Positions 26,371 through 34,509 of a stretch of DNA of 64,000 nt are shown here, piece by piece; position 1 is the first letter of the stretch, and each line of letters begins with the position of its first letter. The notes beneath the pieces were generated by a model. That model searched no databases and was not told where the DNA came from. It saw only the letters and a program-made list of their open reading frames with translations. Source of the stretch: Hyphomicrobiales bacterium (GTDB lineage Bacteria > Pseudomonadota > Alphaproteobacteria > Rhizobiales > Rhizobiaceae); assembly GCA_900473045.1 (NCBI GenBank), contig UCKS01000016.1, positions 100,480-164,479 of the forward strand, in the 5' to 3' direction. The position numbers were made by a program, and so were the translations under genes.

Positions 26371-27681
26371 TCAGCTCGCGCTCAGGCCGATGCGCCACTG
26401 ATAGGGCGGCAAGGTGCCGTTGACGGAAAAATCGCCGACGATGCGGTCCTTGTAGATGCGCGGATTGTGCGACGCCAAGGTCCGTGCGTTGCGCCAGTGC
26501 CGGTCAAGACCCGAAGGCTTCTTGGTTGCCGATGCGCCGAGCGCATCGAAGACGATCGTCGCCGCATCAAGGATCAGCGTCGAAACCACGGTCTGTGCCT
26601 GGGCCGTCTCCAGCTCGGCAATGGCGTTCGCCGTTTCCTCCGCGTCCCTATCGTCTGCCAAGTGCGCGTCAAAAGCACGTTGGAGCGATTGTGCCGCCTG
26701 CAGGACGATGGCGCTGGCGGCGTAGGCGTTGCTCCGAATCCGGCCAACGACCTGCAGAACCTGCGGATCCTGACTCGACCGGGGGCCGGCGGCATTGGTA
26801 TATGTCCGGCGCCGCTCCGCCACGGCCTTCGAGGCATCATTGGTCAGCGCCCGGCCGATCCCGGCCAAAGTTGCCAGATGGACAAGCTGATAGAAGGCCG
26901 CCGAATACCGGAATTTCTCCTCCTCGATACTGACGTCTTCCGCGAGGATTTCGACATCGGTGAACGTCGTCGTGCCGCTGGCCGTCAGTGTCTGGCCGAA
27001 ACCGTCCCAATCGTCGATCACCTCGACGCCGTCAGCATGCCGGCGAACGGAAACGGCGACACCTTGCCCATCTCCATTGCTGGCACCGACATCGATCCAG
27101 TCGGCAAACAGCGAGCCTGTTGTATAATACTTGGTGCCGTTGAGAACCAGTTTGCCGTTCTTGTCCGAGACCCGTGTCGAAAAACCCTCTTGCTTTGCCT
27201 CGCCGATTTCGGTCCAGGCATTCCCGGCGATTTCGCCGCGCGACAGGCGCCCGGCCCAACGGGTCCGCCACGCTCCATCGCTCTTGTTGACGATATCCTC
27301 GGTAAAGCCGAAATGGCCGCGAAGCGCCTGGGTTATATTCGAATCCGCCTCCGACAATTCGATCAGGAGATTAAAAAACTCAGGCAGCGTCGCGCCATGG
27401 CCGCCTTCGCTGACGGGTAAACGCAGAGCCCCGAAACCGGCCTGCTTCAACCAGCCGATCTGGTCATGTGGCAGGCCGCGCTCAAGCTCGCGTTGCACCG
27501 CATCCTCAGCGATGCGGGAGAACAATGGCCGGAAGCCCGCAGCCAGCGTCTCGTATCGCGGGCTCGGCCCTGCACCCCAGGCCAAATCGATCGGGCTCAT
27601 TGTCGTTCCTGCACCTGTTTCCGGTTGATGGTCCGCGCTGGCGGCGGGTAGCGCTTGGCGTTCGAGAAGCGTGTCACCCAT
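26371..27681 (-). CDS. SfnB/DszC-like flavin monooxygenase (acyl-CoA dehydrogenase fold)
   Basis: About 436 residues of the same fold and subgroup as the gene at 22451. Seen: GFGALRLPVSEGGHGATLPE, ITQALRGHFGFTEDIV, GNAWTEIGEAKQEGF, LVLNGTKYYTTGSLFADW, and near the end FDALGASATKKPSGLDRHWRNARTLASHNP. ATG at 27679-27681 overlaps the stop of the upstream monooxygenase (TGATG). A second candidate start at 27600 (MSPIDLAWGAG) has a better ribosome site (GGAAC), so the N-terminus is uncertain. It is clearly divergent from the other family member, which suggests different substrates or successive steps. Confidence 0.84.
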   Translation of the reverse strand: MGDTLLERQALPAASADHQPETGAGTTMSPIDLAWGAGPSPRYETLAAGFRPLFSRIAEDAVQRELERGLPHDQIGWLKQAGFGALRLPVSEGGHGATLPEFFNLLIELSEADSNITQALRGHFGFTEDIVNKSDGAWRTRWAGRLSRGEIAGNAWTEIGEAKQEGFSTRVSDKNGKLVLNGTKYYTTGSLFADWIDVGASNGDGQGVAVSVRRHADGVEVIDDWDGFGQTLTASGTTTFTDVEILAEDVSIEEEKFRYSAAFYQLVHLATLAGIGRALTNDASKAVAERRRTYTNAAGPRSSQDPQVLQVVGRIRSNAYAASAIVLQAAQSLQRAFDAHLADDRDAEETANAIAELETAQAQTVVSTLILDAATIVFDALGASATKKPSGLDRHWRNARTLASHNPRIYKDRIVGDFSVNGTLPPYQWRIGLSAS

Positions 27682-29096
27682 CACGCACCAACCGTCTTCA
27701 ACTTGTGCCGCGCCTGCAGCTCGCGCCGCTTGACCGCTTCGATGTCGCGGTAGCCGTCGGCTGGATGGCTCTTGGGCAGATAAGGGCCGTCACCGAACAG
27801 CTTTTCCCGGAGCGTTCCGGGCTTGTAGGCCGTGGGGTATGCACCGCGCTTTTGCAACTCCGGCACGATATGGCCGACGACATCCTCGAAACTGTCAGGT
27901 GTCACCGCATAGGCGATGTTGAAACCATCAACACCGGTGTCCTCGACCCATTCCTGCAGGATATCGGCAATCCGCTCCGGCGAACCGACGAAGACAGGCC
28001 CCATGCCGCCGATGCCGCCGAACTGCGCGAGTTCGTCGATCGTCCACGATTTGTCACCGCCGGCAATGTGCTCGACGAAGGAATGGATCGCATTGGTCTC
28101 GATCTTCTCCACCACATCCGTCGGCGCGTACTGGCCGAAATCGATGCCGCTCCAGCCGGACATGAAGGTCAGCGAGCCGTCATAGGAGACGTAGCTCTTG
28201 TACTCCTCGAACTTCTTTTGTGCCTTCTCTTGCGTTTCGTCGGTAATGATGGTGATCAGCGTGTAGATGAACACCTTCTTCGGATCGCGGCCGGCCTGGG
28301 CGATGCGTTCGCGAATGTCGGTGACATAGCCCTTGAGCACCGATTTCGTCGGGGCAGCAACAAAGATGCACTCGGCATGGCCGGCAGCAAACGTCTTGCC
28401 GGGGCCCGAGGCACCGGCCTGGTAGAGGACCGGGGTGCGCTGCGGCGAGGGCTCGCTCAGGTGATAGCCGGGCACGTCGAAATATTTGCCCTTATGGCCG
28501 ATCTCGTGAACCTTGGTTGGGTCGGTGAAGATGCGCTTTTCGCGGTCGCGCAGGACCGCGCTCTCCTCCCAGCTGCCTTCAAAGAGCTTGTAGAGCACTT
28601 CGACATACTCGTTCGCGACCTCGTAGCGGTTGTCATGACCGCGCAGGCCGCCCTGGCCGATATTCTTGGCGCCGCTTTCAAGGTAGGACGTCACGATGTT
28701 CCAGCCGACGCGGCCCTTGGTGTGATGATCAGCTGTCGCCAGCCGGCGGGCGAAGGTGTAGGGGTGCTCGAACGAGGTCGATGCGGTGATACCAATACCG
28801 AGATGTTCGGTGGCAAGCGCGATCGGGGCGGCGAGCTGCAACGGGTCATTGACCGGGATCTGGGCTGCCTGGTGGATCGCGTGATAGTTCGTACCCTTGT
28901 AGACATCGTAATAGCCGATGACGTCGGCAATGAAGATGCCGTCGAAGATACCGCTCTCCAATGTGCGGGCCAGATCCTGCCAATAGTCAAGATCCTTGTA
29001 CTTCCATGACCTGTCGCGCGGATGCGACCACAATCCCGGCGACTGATGGCCAACGCAATTCATGTCGAAGGCGTTGAAGCGGATTTGACGGGCCAT
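27681..29096 (-). CDS. LLM-class flavin monooxygenase, NtaA/SnaA/DszA family
   Basis: A 471-residue bacterial-luciferase-like flavin monooxygenase. ATG at 29094-29096 follows CTGGAGATATCC. The N-terminus RQIRFNAFDMNCVGHQSPGLWSHP is the signature of the DszA/NtaA/SoxA subfamily. Other features are GRVGWNIVTSYLESGAKNIG, YTLITIITDETQEKAQKKFEEY and the long insert that separates this group from short-chain luciferases. Members cleave C-S or C-N bonds (sulfones, sulfonates, nitrilotriacetate) with FMNH2 and O2; no flavin reductase is in the operon. First gene, with an AT-rich promoter region upstream. Confidence 0.88.
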   Translation of the reverse strand: MARQIRFNAFDMNCVGHQSPGLWSHPRDRSWKYKDLDYWQDLARTLESGIFDGIFIADVIGYYDVYKGTNYHAIHQAAQIPVNDPLQLAAPIALATEHLGIGITASTSFEHPYTFARRLATADHHTKGRVGWNIVTSYLESGAKNIGQGGLRGHDNRYEVANEYVEVLYKLFEGSWEESAVLRDREKRIFTDPTKVHEIGHKGKYFDVPGYHLSEPSPQRTPVLYQAGASGPGKTFAAGHAECIFVAAPTKSVLKGYVTDIRERIAQAGRDPKKVFIYTLITIITDETQEKAQKKFEEYKSYVSYDGSLTFMSGWSGIDFGQYAPTDVVEKIETNAIHSFVEHIAGGDKSWTIDELAQFGGIGGMGPVFVGSPERIADILQEWVEDTGVDGFNIAYAVTPDSFEDVVGHIVPELQKRGAYPTAYKPGTLREKLFGDGPYLPKSHPADGYRDIEAVKRRELQARHKLKTVGA

Positions 29097-29512
29097 GGAT
29101 ATCTCCAGTTTGCAGACAGGCAGCATTGGAAATGCCGCTGGACCGGGACAAAATAGCCGCAAATTCGCACAAATACAGATAATCTATGTTTTTTATATTC
29201 TAATTAGGGAAATCGAATTCCAGCCTACTCACCCGGCCGAGGCCGGTTGCGCGGTTCTTCTGCAAGACCCTCAGACAGATTTTTGACGCGAAGCGCTGCC
29301 TGGTATTTGGACGACGCCATGATCTCCATCGGCGGCCGAAACATCGTTTTGGCGGTCACGTTGATGAAACAGGAACTCTTGGCCCCCGATGTCATCGCGG
29401 GCCAACAGCGCCTTAAGCGTCAGCATTCGAACAACGAATGCACGATTGGGACCAATGTATGCCGAGGCGATTGGCCCATTTTCCGCCAATGTTCCAACCG
29501 TTGTATCGCTGC
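29097..29512. other. Intergenic region upstream of the organosulfur operon
   Basis: No gene is seen in these 416 bases. The part next to the monooxygenase start is very AT-rich (29155-29215) and holds the perfect 8-bp palindrome CTAATTAG (29200-29207), so the operon promoter and a regulator site are probably here. A small GC stem (CCGGCC 29233-29238, GGCCGG 29241-29246) follows. The rest, up to the protease stop, is unremarkable. Confidence 0.4.
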
Positions 29513-31594
29513 CTACTGCACGCGTTCCTGCAAACCAGCCTCATCCGCCAGAATGGCGGCGGCCTCATTGAGCAAAACATCCTTTGCATTCTTGCGGGCA
29601 GCTTCACGGGCAATATCAGCGCTCAGGCTGCGCTCGTCTGCCTGCAGGCCATCATCTTCACCGAGATCCAGACCATCGCTGAATTGTGCACGCTCCTTGA
29701 GACGGGCGGTTTGGGCTGCCAGCTCGTTTCGACGCTCGGTGAGGTTGAGGGAAACAACGCCTTTTTCGCGCTGCGCTTTCAATGCAGCAACATCCTCGAC
29801 AAACCGCTGGAACTCCCGATCATTGCTCACCCGGGCATCATGACGCTGTTGCAGCTGCGGCACCAAGGCTGCCATATCACCGGCAGGCGCATATTTTGCC
29901 GGCTTGATCTGCTTCCATGGCAAAGCGTTGTCATAGCTTGCTTCACCAAAGCTCTTCGTATCCGAAAGGCCCGGCAAGCTGATATCGGGCGTGACGCCGC
30001 GCAGCTGCGTCGTTCCGCCGTTAACACGGAAAAACTGCGCAATCGTCAATTTCAGTTCGCCGAATTTCGGTTTGCTGTTGTTGGCCGCCTTATCAAGGTT
30101 GACGACGGTTTGCACGGTGCCTTTGCCAAAACTGGGTTCGCCGATGATCACGCCTCGGCCGTAGTCCTGTATCGCTGCTGCAAAAATCTCCGAAGCCGAC
30201 GCAGAACCGCGGTTGATCAAAACACCAACCGGACCTGTCCAGGCGGGCGCTGGACGATCGTTGCTTTCGACCTCTACCCTACCGTTGGCACCACGTTGCT
30301 GAACCACCGGACCTTTTCCGACGAACAGACCTGTCAGTTCAATCGCCTCGGTCAACGACCCGCCGCCATTGTTGCGCAAATCGATCACGACACCATTGAC
30401 ATCGTCCTGCTGCAGTTCGCCGAGAAGCTTGGCGACATCGCGGCTGGCACTTCGATAATCCGGGTCGCCTTTTCGCCGCGCTTCGAAATCTTCATAAAAC
30501 GCCGGCAACGTAATGATACCGATTTTGCGCGTTGCCTCGCCATCCTTTATCGGCAGGATGGTCTTGCTGGCAGCCTGCTTTTCGAGGCTTATCTTGTCGC
30601 GCGTCAGGCTTATGATGCGATGGCTGCCATCTGGACCGACATCCGCTGGCAAGATGTCCAAGCGAACGACAGAATCTTTTTTGCCTCGTATCAGTTGCAC
30701 GATTTCATCAAGGCGCATGCCCACCACTTCTTTTACCGGGCCGTCCGCGCCTTGACCGACACCGGTAATGCGGTCTCCGACCGTAAGCTTGCCCGATAAT
30801 TGCGCCGGGCCACCCGGCACGAGCTCACGGATCGTCGTGTAGTCATCGCGCTCCTGCAGGACCGCGCCGATACCAACCAGCGAAAGCTTCATGGAAATAT
30901 CGAACTCAGCAGAAGCCCGCGCGCCGAAATAGTCGGTGTGCGGATCAACCGACGTCGTATAGGCCCCCATGAAAGACTGGAAAACGTCGTCGCTCTTGTA
31001 TTTAAAAGCGCGATCGAGGGAGTTTTGATAACGTTTGTCGAGCGTGTCGCGAATGACCGCGTCCGTTTTGCCCGCCAGTTTCAGCCGGAGCCAGTCGCCT
31101 TTGACGCGTTTTCGCCAGAGGTCATCGCTTTCGGCTTGAGATTGCGGCCAAGGCGCTTCGTCGCGGAGCAAGGAATAGGATTCCTGCGCACTGAAATCGA
31201 ACTTTTGCTTGAGCAAGGTGCGCGCATAGTCCATCCGCCCGACAACGCGCTGCTCATAGACGTTGAAAATGGAAAACGGGATCCGCAGGTCTTCTCGTTT
31301 GATGGCATCGTCAATCTTTGTGCTGTTGGACATGAATTTATCGATGTCCGCCTGCAGAAACAGCGTCCGGTCCGGATCGAGCGACTTGATGAAGCTGGTC
31401 ATGATCTTGGCTGACAAGGCATCATCGAGCGGAACGGGCCTGTAGCCGAAACGCGTCATGAATTGCGCGCTTAAACGCGCGGCTTGTCCCTGTTGCTGCA
31501 GTGGCGCCAAAACGGGCGGCGATCCGGCTTCCAGAGCATATGCGGATGGTGCGACTGCCAGGAACATACCAAGCAAGCAATGGTGTATACGCAT
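29513..31594 (-). CDS. Tail-specific protease, Prc/CtpA type (S41A peptidase)
   Basis: A 693-residue periplasmic protease of the long Prc form (E. coli Prc is 682 residues; rhizobial CtpA is about 440). A signal peptide (MRIHHCLLGMFLAVAPSAYA) precedes an N-terminal helical domain (LSAKIMTSFIKSLDPDRTLF). A PDZ domain (VGIGAVLQERDDYTTIRELV; GGPAQLSGKLTVGDRITGV) follows, then the catalytic Ser in NRGSASASEIFAAAIQDYG and the Lys in GEPSFGKGTVQT. A C-terminal Prc-specific domain ends the protein. It would degrade or process C-terminally tagged or cell-wall-related periplasmic proteins. Monocistronic, not obviously tied to its catabolic neighbours. Confidence 0.92.
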   Translation of the reverse strand: MRIHHCLLGMFLAVAPSAYALEAGSPPVLAPLQQQGQAARLSAQFMTRFGYRPVPLDDALSAKIMTSFIKSLDPDRTLFLQADIDKFMSNSTKIDDAIKREDLRIPFSIFNVYEQRVVGRMDYARTLLKQKFDFSAQESYSLLRDEAPWPQSQAESDDLWRKRVKGDWLRLKLAGKTDAVIRDTLDKRYQNSLDRAFKYKSDDVFQSFMGAYTTSVDPHTDYFGARASAEFDISMKLSLVGIGAVLQERDDYTTIRELVPGGPAQLSGKLTVGDRITGVGQGADGPVKEVVGMRLDEIVQLIRGKKDSVVRLDILPADVGPDGSHRIISLTRDKISLEKQAASKTILPIKDGEATRKIGIITLPAFYEDFEARRKGDPDYRSASRDVAKLLGELQQDDVNGVVIDLRNNGGGSLTEAIELTGLFVGKGPVVQQRGANGRVEVESNDRPAPAWTGPVGVLINRGSASASEIFAAAIQDYGRGVIIGEPSFGKGTVQTVVNLDKAANNSKPKFGELKLTIAQFFRVNGGTTQLRGVTPDISLPGLSDTKSFGEASYDNALPWKQIKPAKYAPAGDMAALVPQLQQRHDARVSNDREFQRFVEDVAALKAQREKGVVSLNLTERRNELAAQTARLKERAQFSDGLDLGEDDGLQADERSLSADIAREAARKNAKDVLLNEAAAILADEAGLQERVQ

Positions 31595-31910
31595 TCAGCT
31601 GTGATCCAATTCTAATGTCGTGTCGTGATCTGTAACGTTGGTGGAACAATTATGGTTTTTTGGCAACCAAAGAGGTGCGTGTGCCTCGATACACCAGTCC
31701 TGCCCGCTATCTGCTCTGAACAGCCGCGCCATTCCGATCAATTCACGATCGCGTGACGTCGAAATCCTCATGGCAGGCAGTTAGGCTGCTCTTGGAACGA
31801 TGCTTGGTTATGAATATCCAGCCTAAGCCTGAAGCGCCACCTTGCAGAAGCCCTTGCGGCCTCGTCCACAAAATCTTGCGGTCGTGGCGCACTGCGTCCA
31901 TATAGGCGTT
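31595..31910. other. Divergent intergenic region between the protease and J-domain genes
   Basis: No gene is seen in 316 bases. The protease promoter should be in the AT-rich stretch near 31600-31670. A 14-bp near-palindrome, TCACGATCGCGTGA (31743-31756, arms TCACG/CGTGA), lies roughly mid-way. Nothing else stands out. Confidence 0.35.
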
Positions 31911-32516
31911 ATGACACTTGATTCGAAAATATTTGTCGGACTTAAATCGACCCGCAAAAAGACGGCTACCACCAGCGCACCCGCTGGTCCGAAATGCCAA
32001 TGGGATGGCTGCGAAAAGGTTGGCACGCATCGTGCCCCAGTTGGCCCGGGTGCGGAAGGCCTGTATCTGTTGTTCTGTCTTGAGCACGTGAAAGACTACA
32101 ACAAGGGTTATAGCTTCACGACGGCTCCAGTAGACGCGGACGTTGCCCGCTACCAAAAGGAAGCGACGACCGGCAGTCGTGCGACGTTCGGAACCCGTGT
32201 CCAGCAAGCAACCGAAATTCCCATTCCGTCGACTGTCCGCTCCGGCTCTGCAAAGACGTTGAACGCCCGCAGAGATGCACAGAACCGGGCGCAAAAAAAC
32301 GGTGTCCCGGTCCGAAAACTCAAGGTTCTCGAAGCCAAGGCCTTCGCGACACTTGGACTTCCGCCAGAGGCGACGCCGGAGGAAATCAGAAGCCGTTACA
32401 AAGAACGGCTCAAAATGCACCATCCCGACGCCAACCAGGGCAACCGCACCTCCGAAGACGAGCTTCGCGCATCGATCGAGGCGCACAAGATCCTCAAGCT
32501 GAACGGTTTTTGCTAA
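31911..32516 (+). CDS. J-domain (DnaJ-like) protein with an N-terminal zinc-binding segment
   Basis: A 201-residue cytoplasmic protein. The C-terminal 60 residues form a J domain (FATLGLPPEATPEEIRSRYK) with the HPD motif (KMHHPDANQG) that stimulates the ATPase of DnaK-type chaperones. The N-terminal part has Cys and His residues spaced as a small metal site: CQWDGCEKVGTH and later FCLEHVKDYN. This two-part layout is common in alphaproteobacteria; the client is unknown. ATG at 31911 (MTLDSKIFVGLK) is preferred over an in-frame start at 31842 that has no similarity. It seems unrelated to the catabolic operons. Confidence 0.85.
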   Translation: MTLDSKIFVGLKSTRKKTATTSAPAGPKCQWDGCEKVGTHRAPVGPGAEGLYLLFCLEHVKDYNKGYSFTTAPVDADVARYQKEATTGSRATFGTRVQQATEIPIPSTVRSGSAKTLNARRDAQNRAQKNGVPVRKLKVLEAKAFATLGLPPEATPEEIRSRYKERLKMHHPDANQGNRTSEDELRASIEAHKILKLNGFC

Positions 32517-32591
32517 GGCTCTCACCTATCGGCAGGCACTCACCCATTGGGCTGAATGCACAGCCATAGAGATGTCAGCGCGAAATTCAGT

Positions 32592-33389
32592 TCAGACGAT
32601 AAAGCGGATGGCGCGCTGGATTTCGAAGAAATCCTTTGCCGCAAAGCGCAGAGTGCGCGCTGCTATATGCTCGACCCCCGGATACCAACTGCCACGATAG
32701 GCCTCGATCGGTGTCGTGTATTCCACCACCAGCTCAAACCGGTCGGCGAGTTTTGGCAGGCGGGCCTTCAGGTCGCCCGACAGTGCTTTTTCGACACCCT
32801 CGCGAATGGCGGCGACCGATGCTTTCGGTGTCAGCGACCGGGTCGCCGGACCAAACCCCTCGCTTGTGGCAACGCTGCCGATGCCGTCAACCATCGCCTT
32901 GGCCTCGGCGCACATGCCGGCATCACCGGACAAAAACGCTGATGGCACGCCGTAGCGTGCAGCACACAGCGCGTTCAATGTGAATTCCGACGCCACTTCA
33001 CCGTTGATCAGCAGCCGCGAGACCGTGCCGGTCAGCGTATGGGCGAGCGGATTGGTGTCGGTACCTGCCTTGTTGTGATAGCCGGTGTAAAGCGCCGCCG
33101 AAAAACTGCTGTCGATGCCGAACATCATCAGATCGGGATGGCCACTCCACCCCCTGACGATGCTGACATAGGCCGGCAGCTTCGACAAGATCAGGTTGCG
33201 GGCGGTCGAATGGGCGTCCTTGACCACAATTTCCCTGGCACCGGCGGCCTTTGCCCCTTCGCAGGCCGCGACCAATTCGTCGGTCATGTATTCACGGAAT
33301 TCCTCGTATTCCGGGTGTCCTTTCTTGGCCTCATCCCAGGCAGTGATGCCTGCCGTGCCTTCGATATCAGCGCTGATGAAAATCTTCAT
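32592..33389 (-). CDS. M55-family D-aminopeptidase (DppA-like), cluster 1
   Basis: A 265-residue zinc peptidase of the DppA family, which releases N-terminal D-amino acids such as D-Ala from D-Ala-D-Ala or D-Ala-Gly-Gly. Seen: MKIFISADIEGTAGITAWDE (metal ligands D8 and E10), VVKDAHSTARNL (H ligand), YTGYHNKAG (second H) and NGEVASEFTLNALCAA (E ligand). It forms a self-compartmentalising decamer in the family type member. ATG at 33387-33389 has GAGGGTAAG upstream. Last gene of the minus-strand operon. A close paralogue, with the same motifs, is at 60035-60835. Confidence 0.93.
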   Translation of the reverse strand: MKIFISADIEGTAGITAWDEAKKGHPEYEEFREYMTDELVAACEGAKAAGAREIVVKDAHSTARNLILSKLPAYVSIVRGWSGHPDLMMFGIDSSFSAALYTGYHNKAGTDTNPLAHTLTGTVSRLLINGEVASEFTLNALCAARYGVPSAFLSGDAGMCAEAKAMVDGIGSVATSEGFGPATRSLTPKASVAAIREGVEKALSGDLKARLPKLADRFELVVEYTTPIEAYRGSWYPGVEHIAARTLRFAAKDFFEIQRAIRFIV

Positions 33390-33406
33390 GGTCTTACCCT
33401 CGTGTT

Positions 33407-34501
33407 TCAAAAAAGCTCGGCCATCGACTGCAGCAGCCGATCGATCTGTGCCGGGGAGTGTTCGGAAAACACTGCGATCCGCAAAGTCGGCACGTTGGGC
33501 GCATCGGAATAGCCGCCCGCCTGCTGGACTCTGACGATGATGTCACGTTCGGCAAGACGTTCGCGAAGCTGCTCAAGATCCGTAAGGCCCTTGACGGTGA
33601 CGATCGGCACCGGCGTATCCTCAACCTTAAAGCCCAGCGTCCGCAAGCCGCTTCGCATATGCTTGATATTGCGGATCAGATTGCTGCGCTTTTCCGGCAT
33701 CGTCTGCAAAACCCGCAGGGATGCAGCCGCCGCCGCCGCAAGGCCGGGTGGCGCCGGTGACGCGCCGCGCATGATCATTGCATTGCGGGCGATCTTTTCG
33801 GCAAGGGCGGCATCACCCGGCACGATGCCGCCGAGTGCGCCGAACGCCTTGCTCATTGTGCCGGCGAGGAAGTTGCCTGCTTCTTCGAGCCCAGCGTGCT
33901 GAAGCGATCCGCGGCCCGTCTCGCCGAGCACACCGACACCGTGGGAATCGTCGATGCACAAGAGCGCGCCCTCATACGCCGCCATTGCCTGCCTGAAATC
34001 GGCGAGCGGCGCCAGCCTGCCGGAGGAGGGAAAGACGCCGTCGGTGAGAACGGCCGGACGCTGTCTCGCCTTCACATGCAGAGAAAGCTGCTCCGCGAGA
34101 TCGCCGGCGTCGGCATGGCGAAATTCGTGGATCGGCTTGCCGAGTGTGGGGATCGCATCACGAGTGCTGTAGTGGATTGCAGAATCCATGAGGATGATGT
34201 CGAAATCGTCGCGCAATCCCTGCAGCAGCACCATCGGGCTGGTGTAACCAGAGATCATATAGACGACCTCCTGCGTACCAAACCAGTCGCGCAGCCGGTC
34301 CTGCAGGTCGGCATAGACCTGCATATGGGCGAGTGTTCCCGGCCCCATGCCATATTGCCGGGTGGCGGCACAGGCCGCCTCGATCACCTCCGGATGGCCA
34401 TGCAGGCAGAAGTATGAAGTGCCGCAATAATAGTCGACCTCGCGCCCACCGATCATCATACGGGCGCCGAGGGGTGATTCCATCTTGACGGGAGTGGCCA
34501 T
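33407..34501 (-). CDS. PLP-dependent alpha-oxoamine-synthase-like aminotransferase (KBL/AONS fold)
   Basis: A 364-residue fold-type I PLP enzyme of the 2-amino-3-ketobutyrate-CoA-ligase/8-amino-7-oxononanoate-synthase family. Seen: YYCGTSYFCLHGHPEVIEAA, LCIDDSHGVGVLGETGRGSL (the D-x-H block that grips PLP) and the PLP lysine in GTMSKAFGALGG. At 364 residues it is shorter than typical KBL (about 395), and the N-terminus starts near the substrate-entry region. Placed between a D-peptidase and a beta-lactamase-like hydrolase, it may act on an amino acid released from the peptide rather than on threonine or biotin. The actual reaction is not predictable from sequence. Confidence 0.82.
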   Translation of the reverse strand: MATPVKMESPLGARMMIGGREVDYYCGTSYFCLHGHPEVIEAACAATRQYGMGPGTLAHMQVYADLQDRLRDWFGTQEVVYMISGYTSPMVLLQGLRDDFDIILMDSAIHYSTRDAIPTLGKPIHEFRHADAGDLAEQLSLHVKARQRPAVLTDGVFPSSGRLAPLADFRQAMAAYEGALLCIDDSHGVGVLGETGRGSLQHAGLEEAGNFLAGTMSKAFGALGGIVPGDAALAEKIARNAMIMRGASPAPPGLAAAAAASLRVLQTMPEKRSNLIRNIKHMRSGLRTLGFKVEDTPVPIVTVKGLTDLEQLRERLAERDIIVRVQQAGGYSDAPNVPTLRIAVFSEHSPAQIDRLLQSMAELF

Positions 34502-34509
34502 GATCCGGA

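Noticed and set aside
29271..29489. A 72-residue minus-strand frame upstream of the organosulfur operon.
   Set aside because: No ribosome site, no recognisable motif, and composition looks like random GC-rich sequence.
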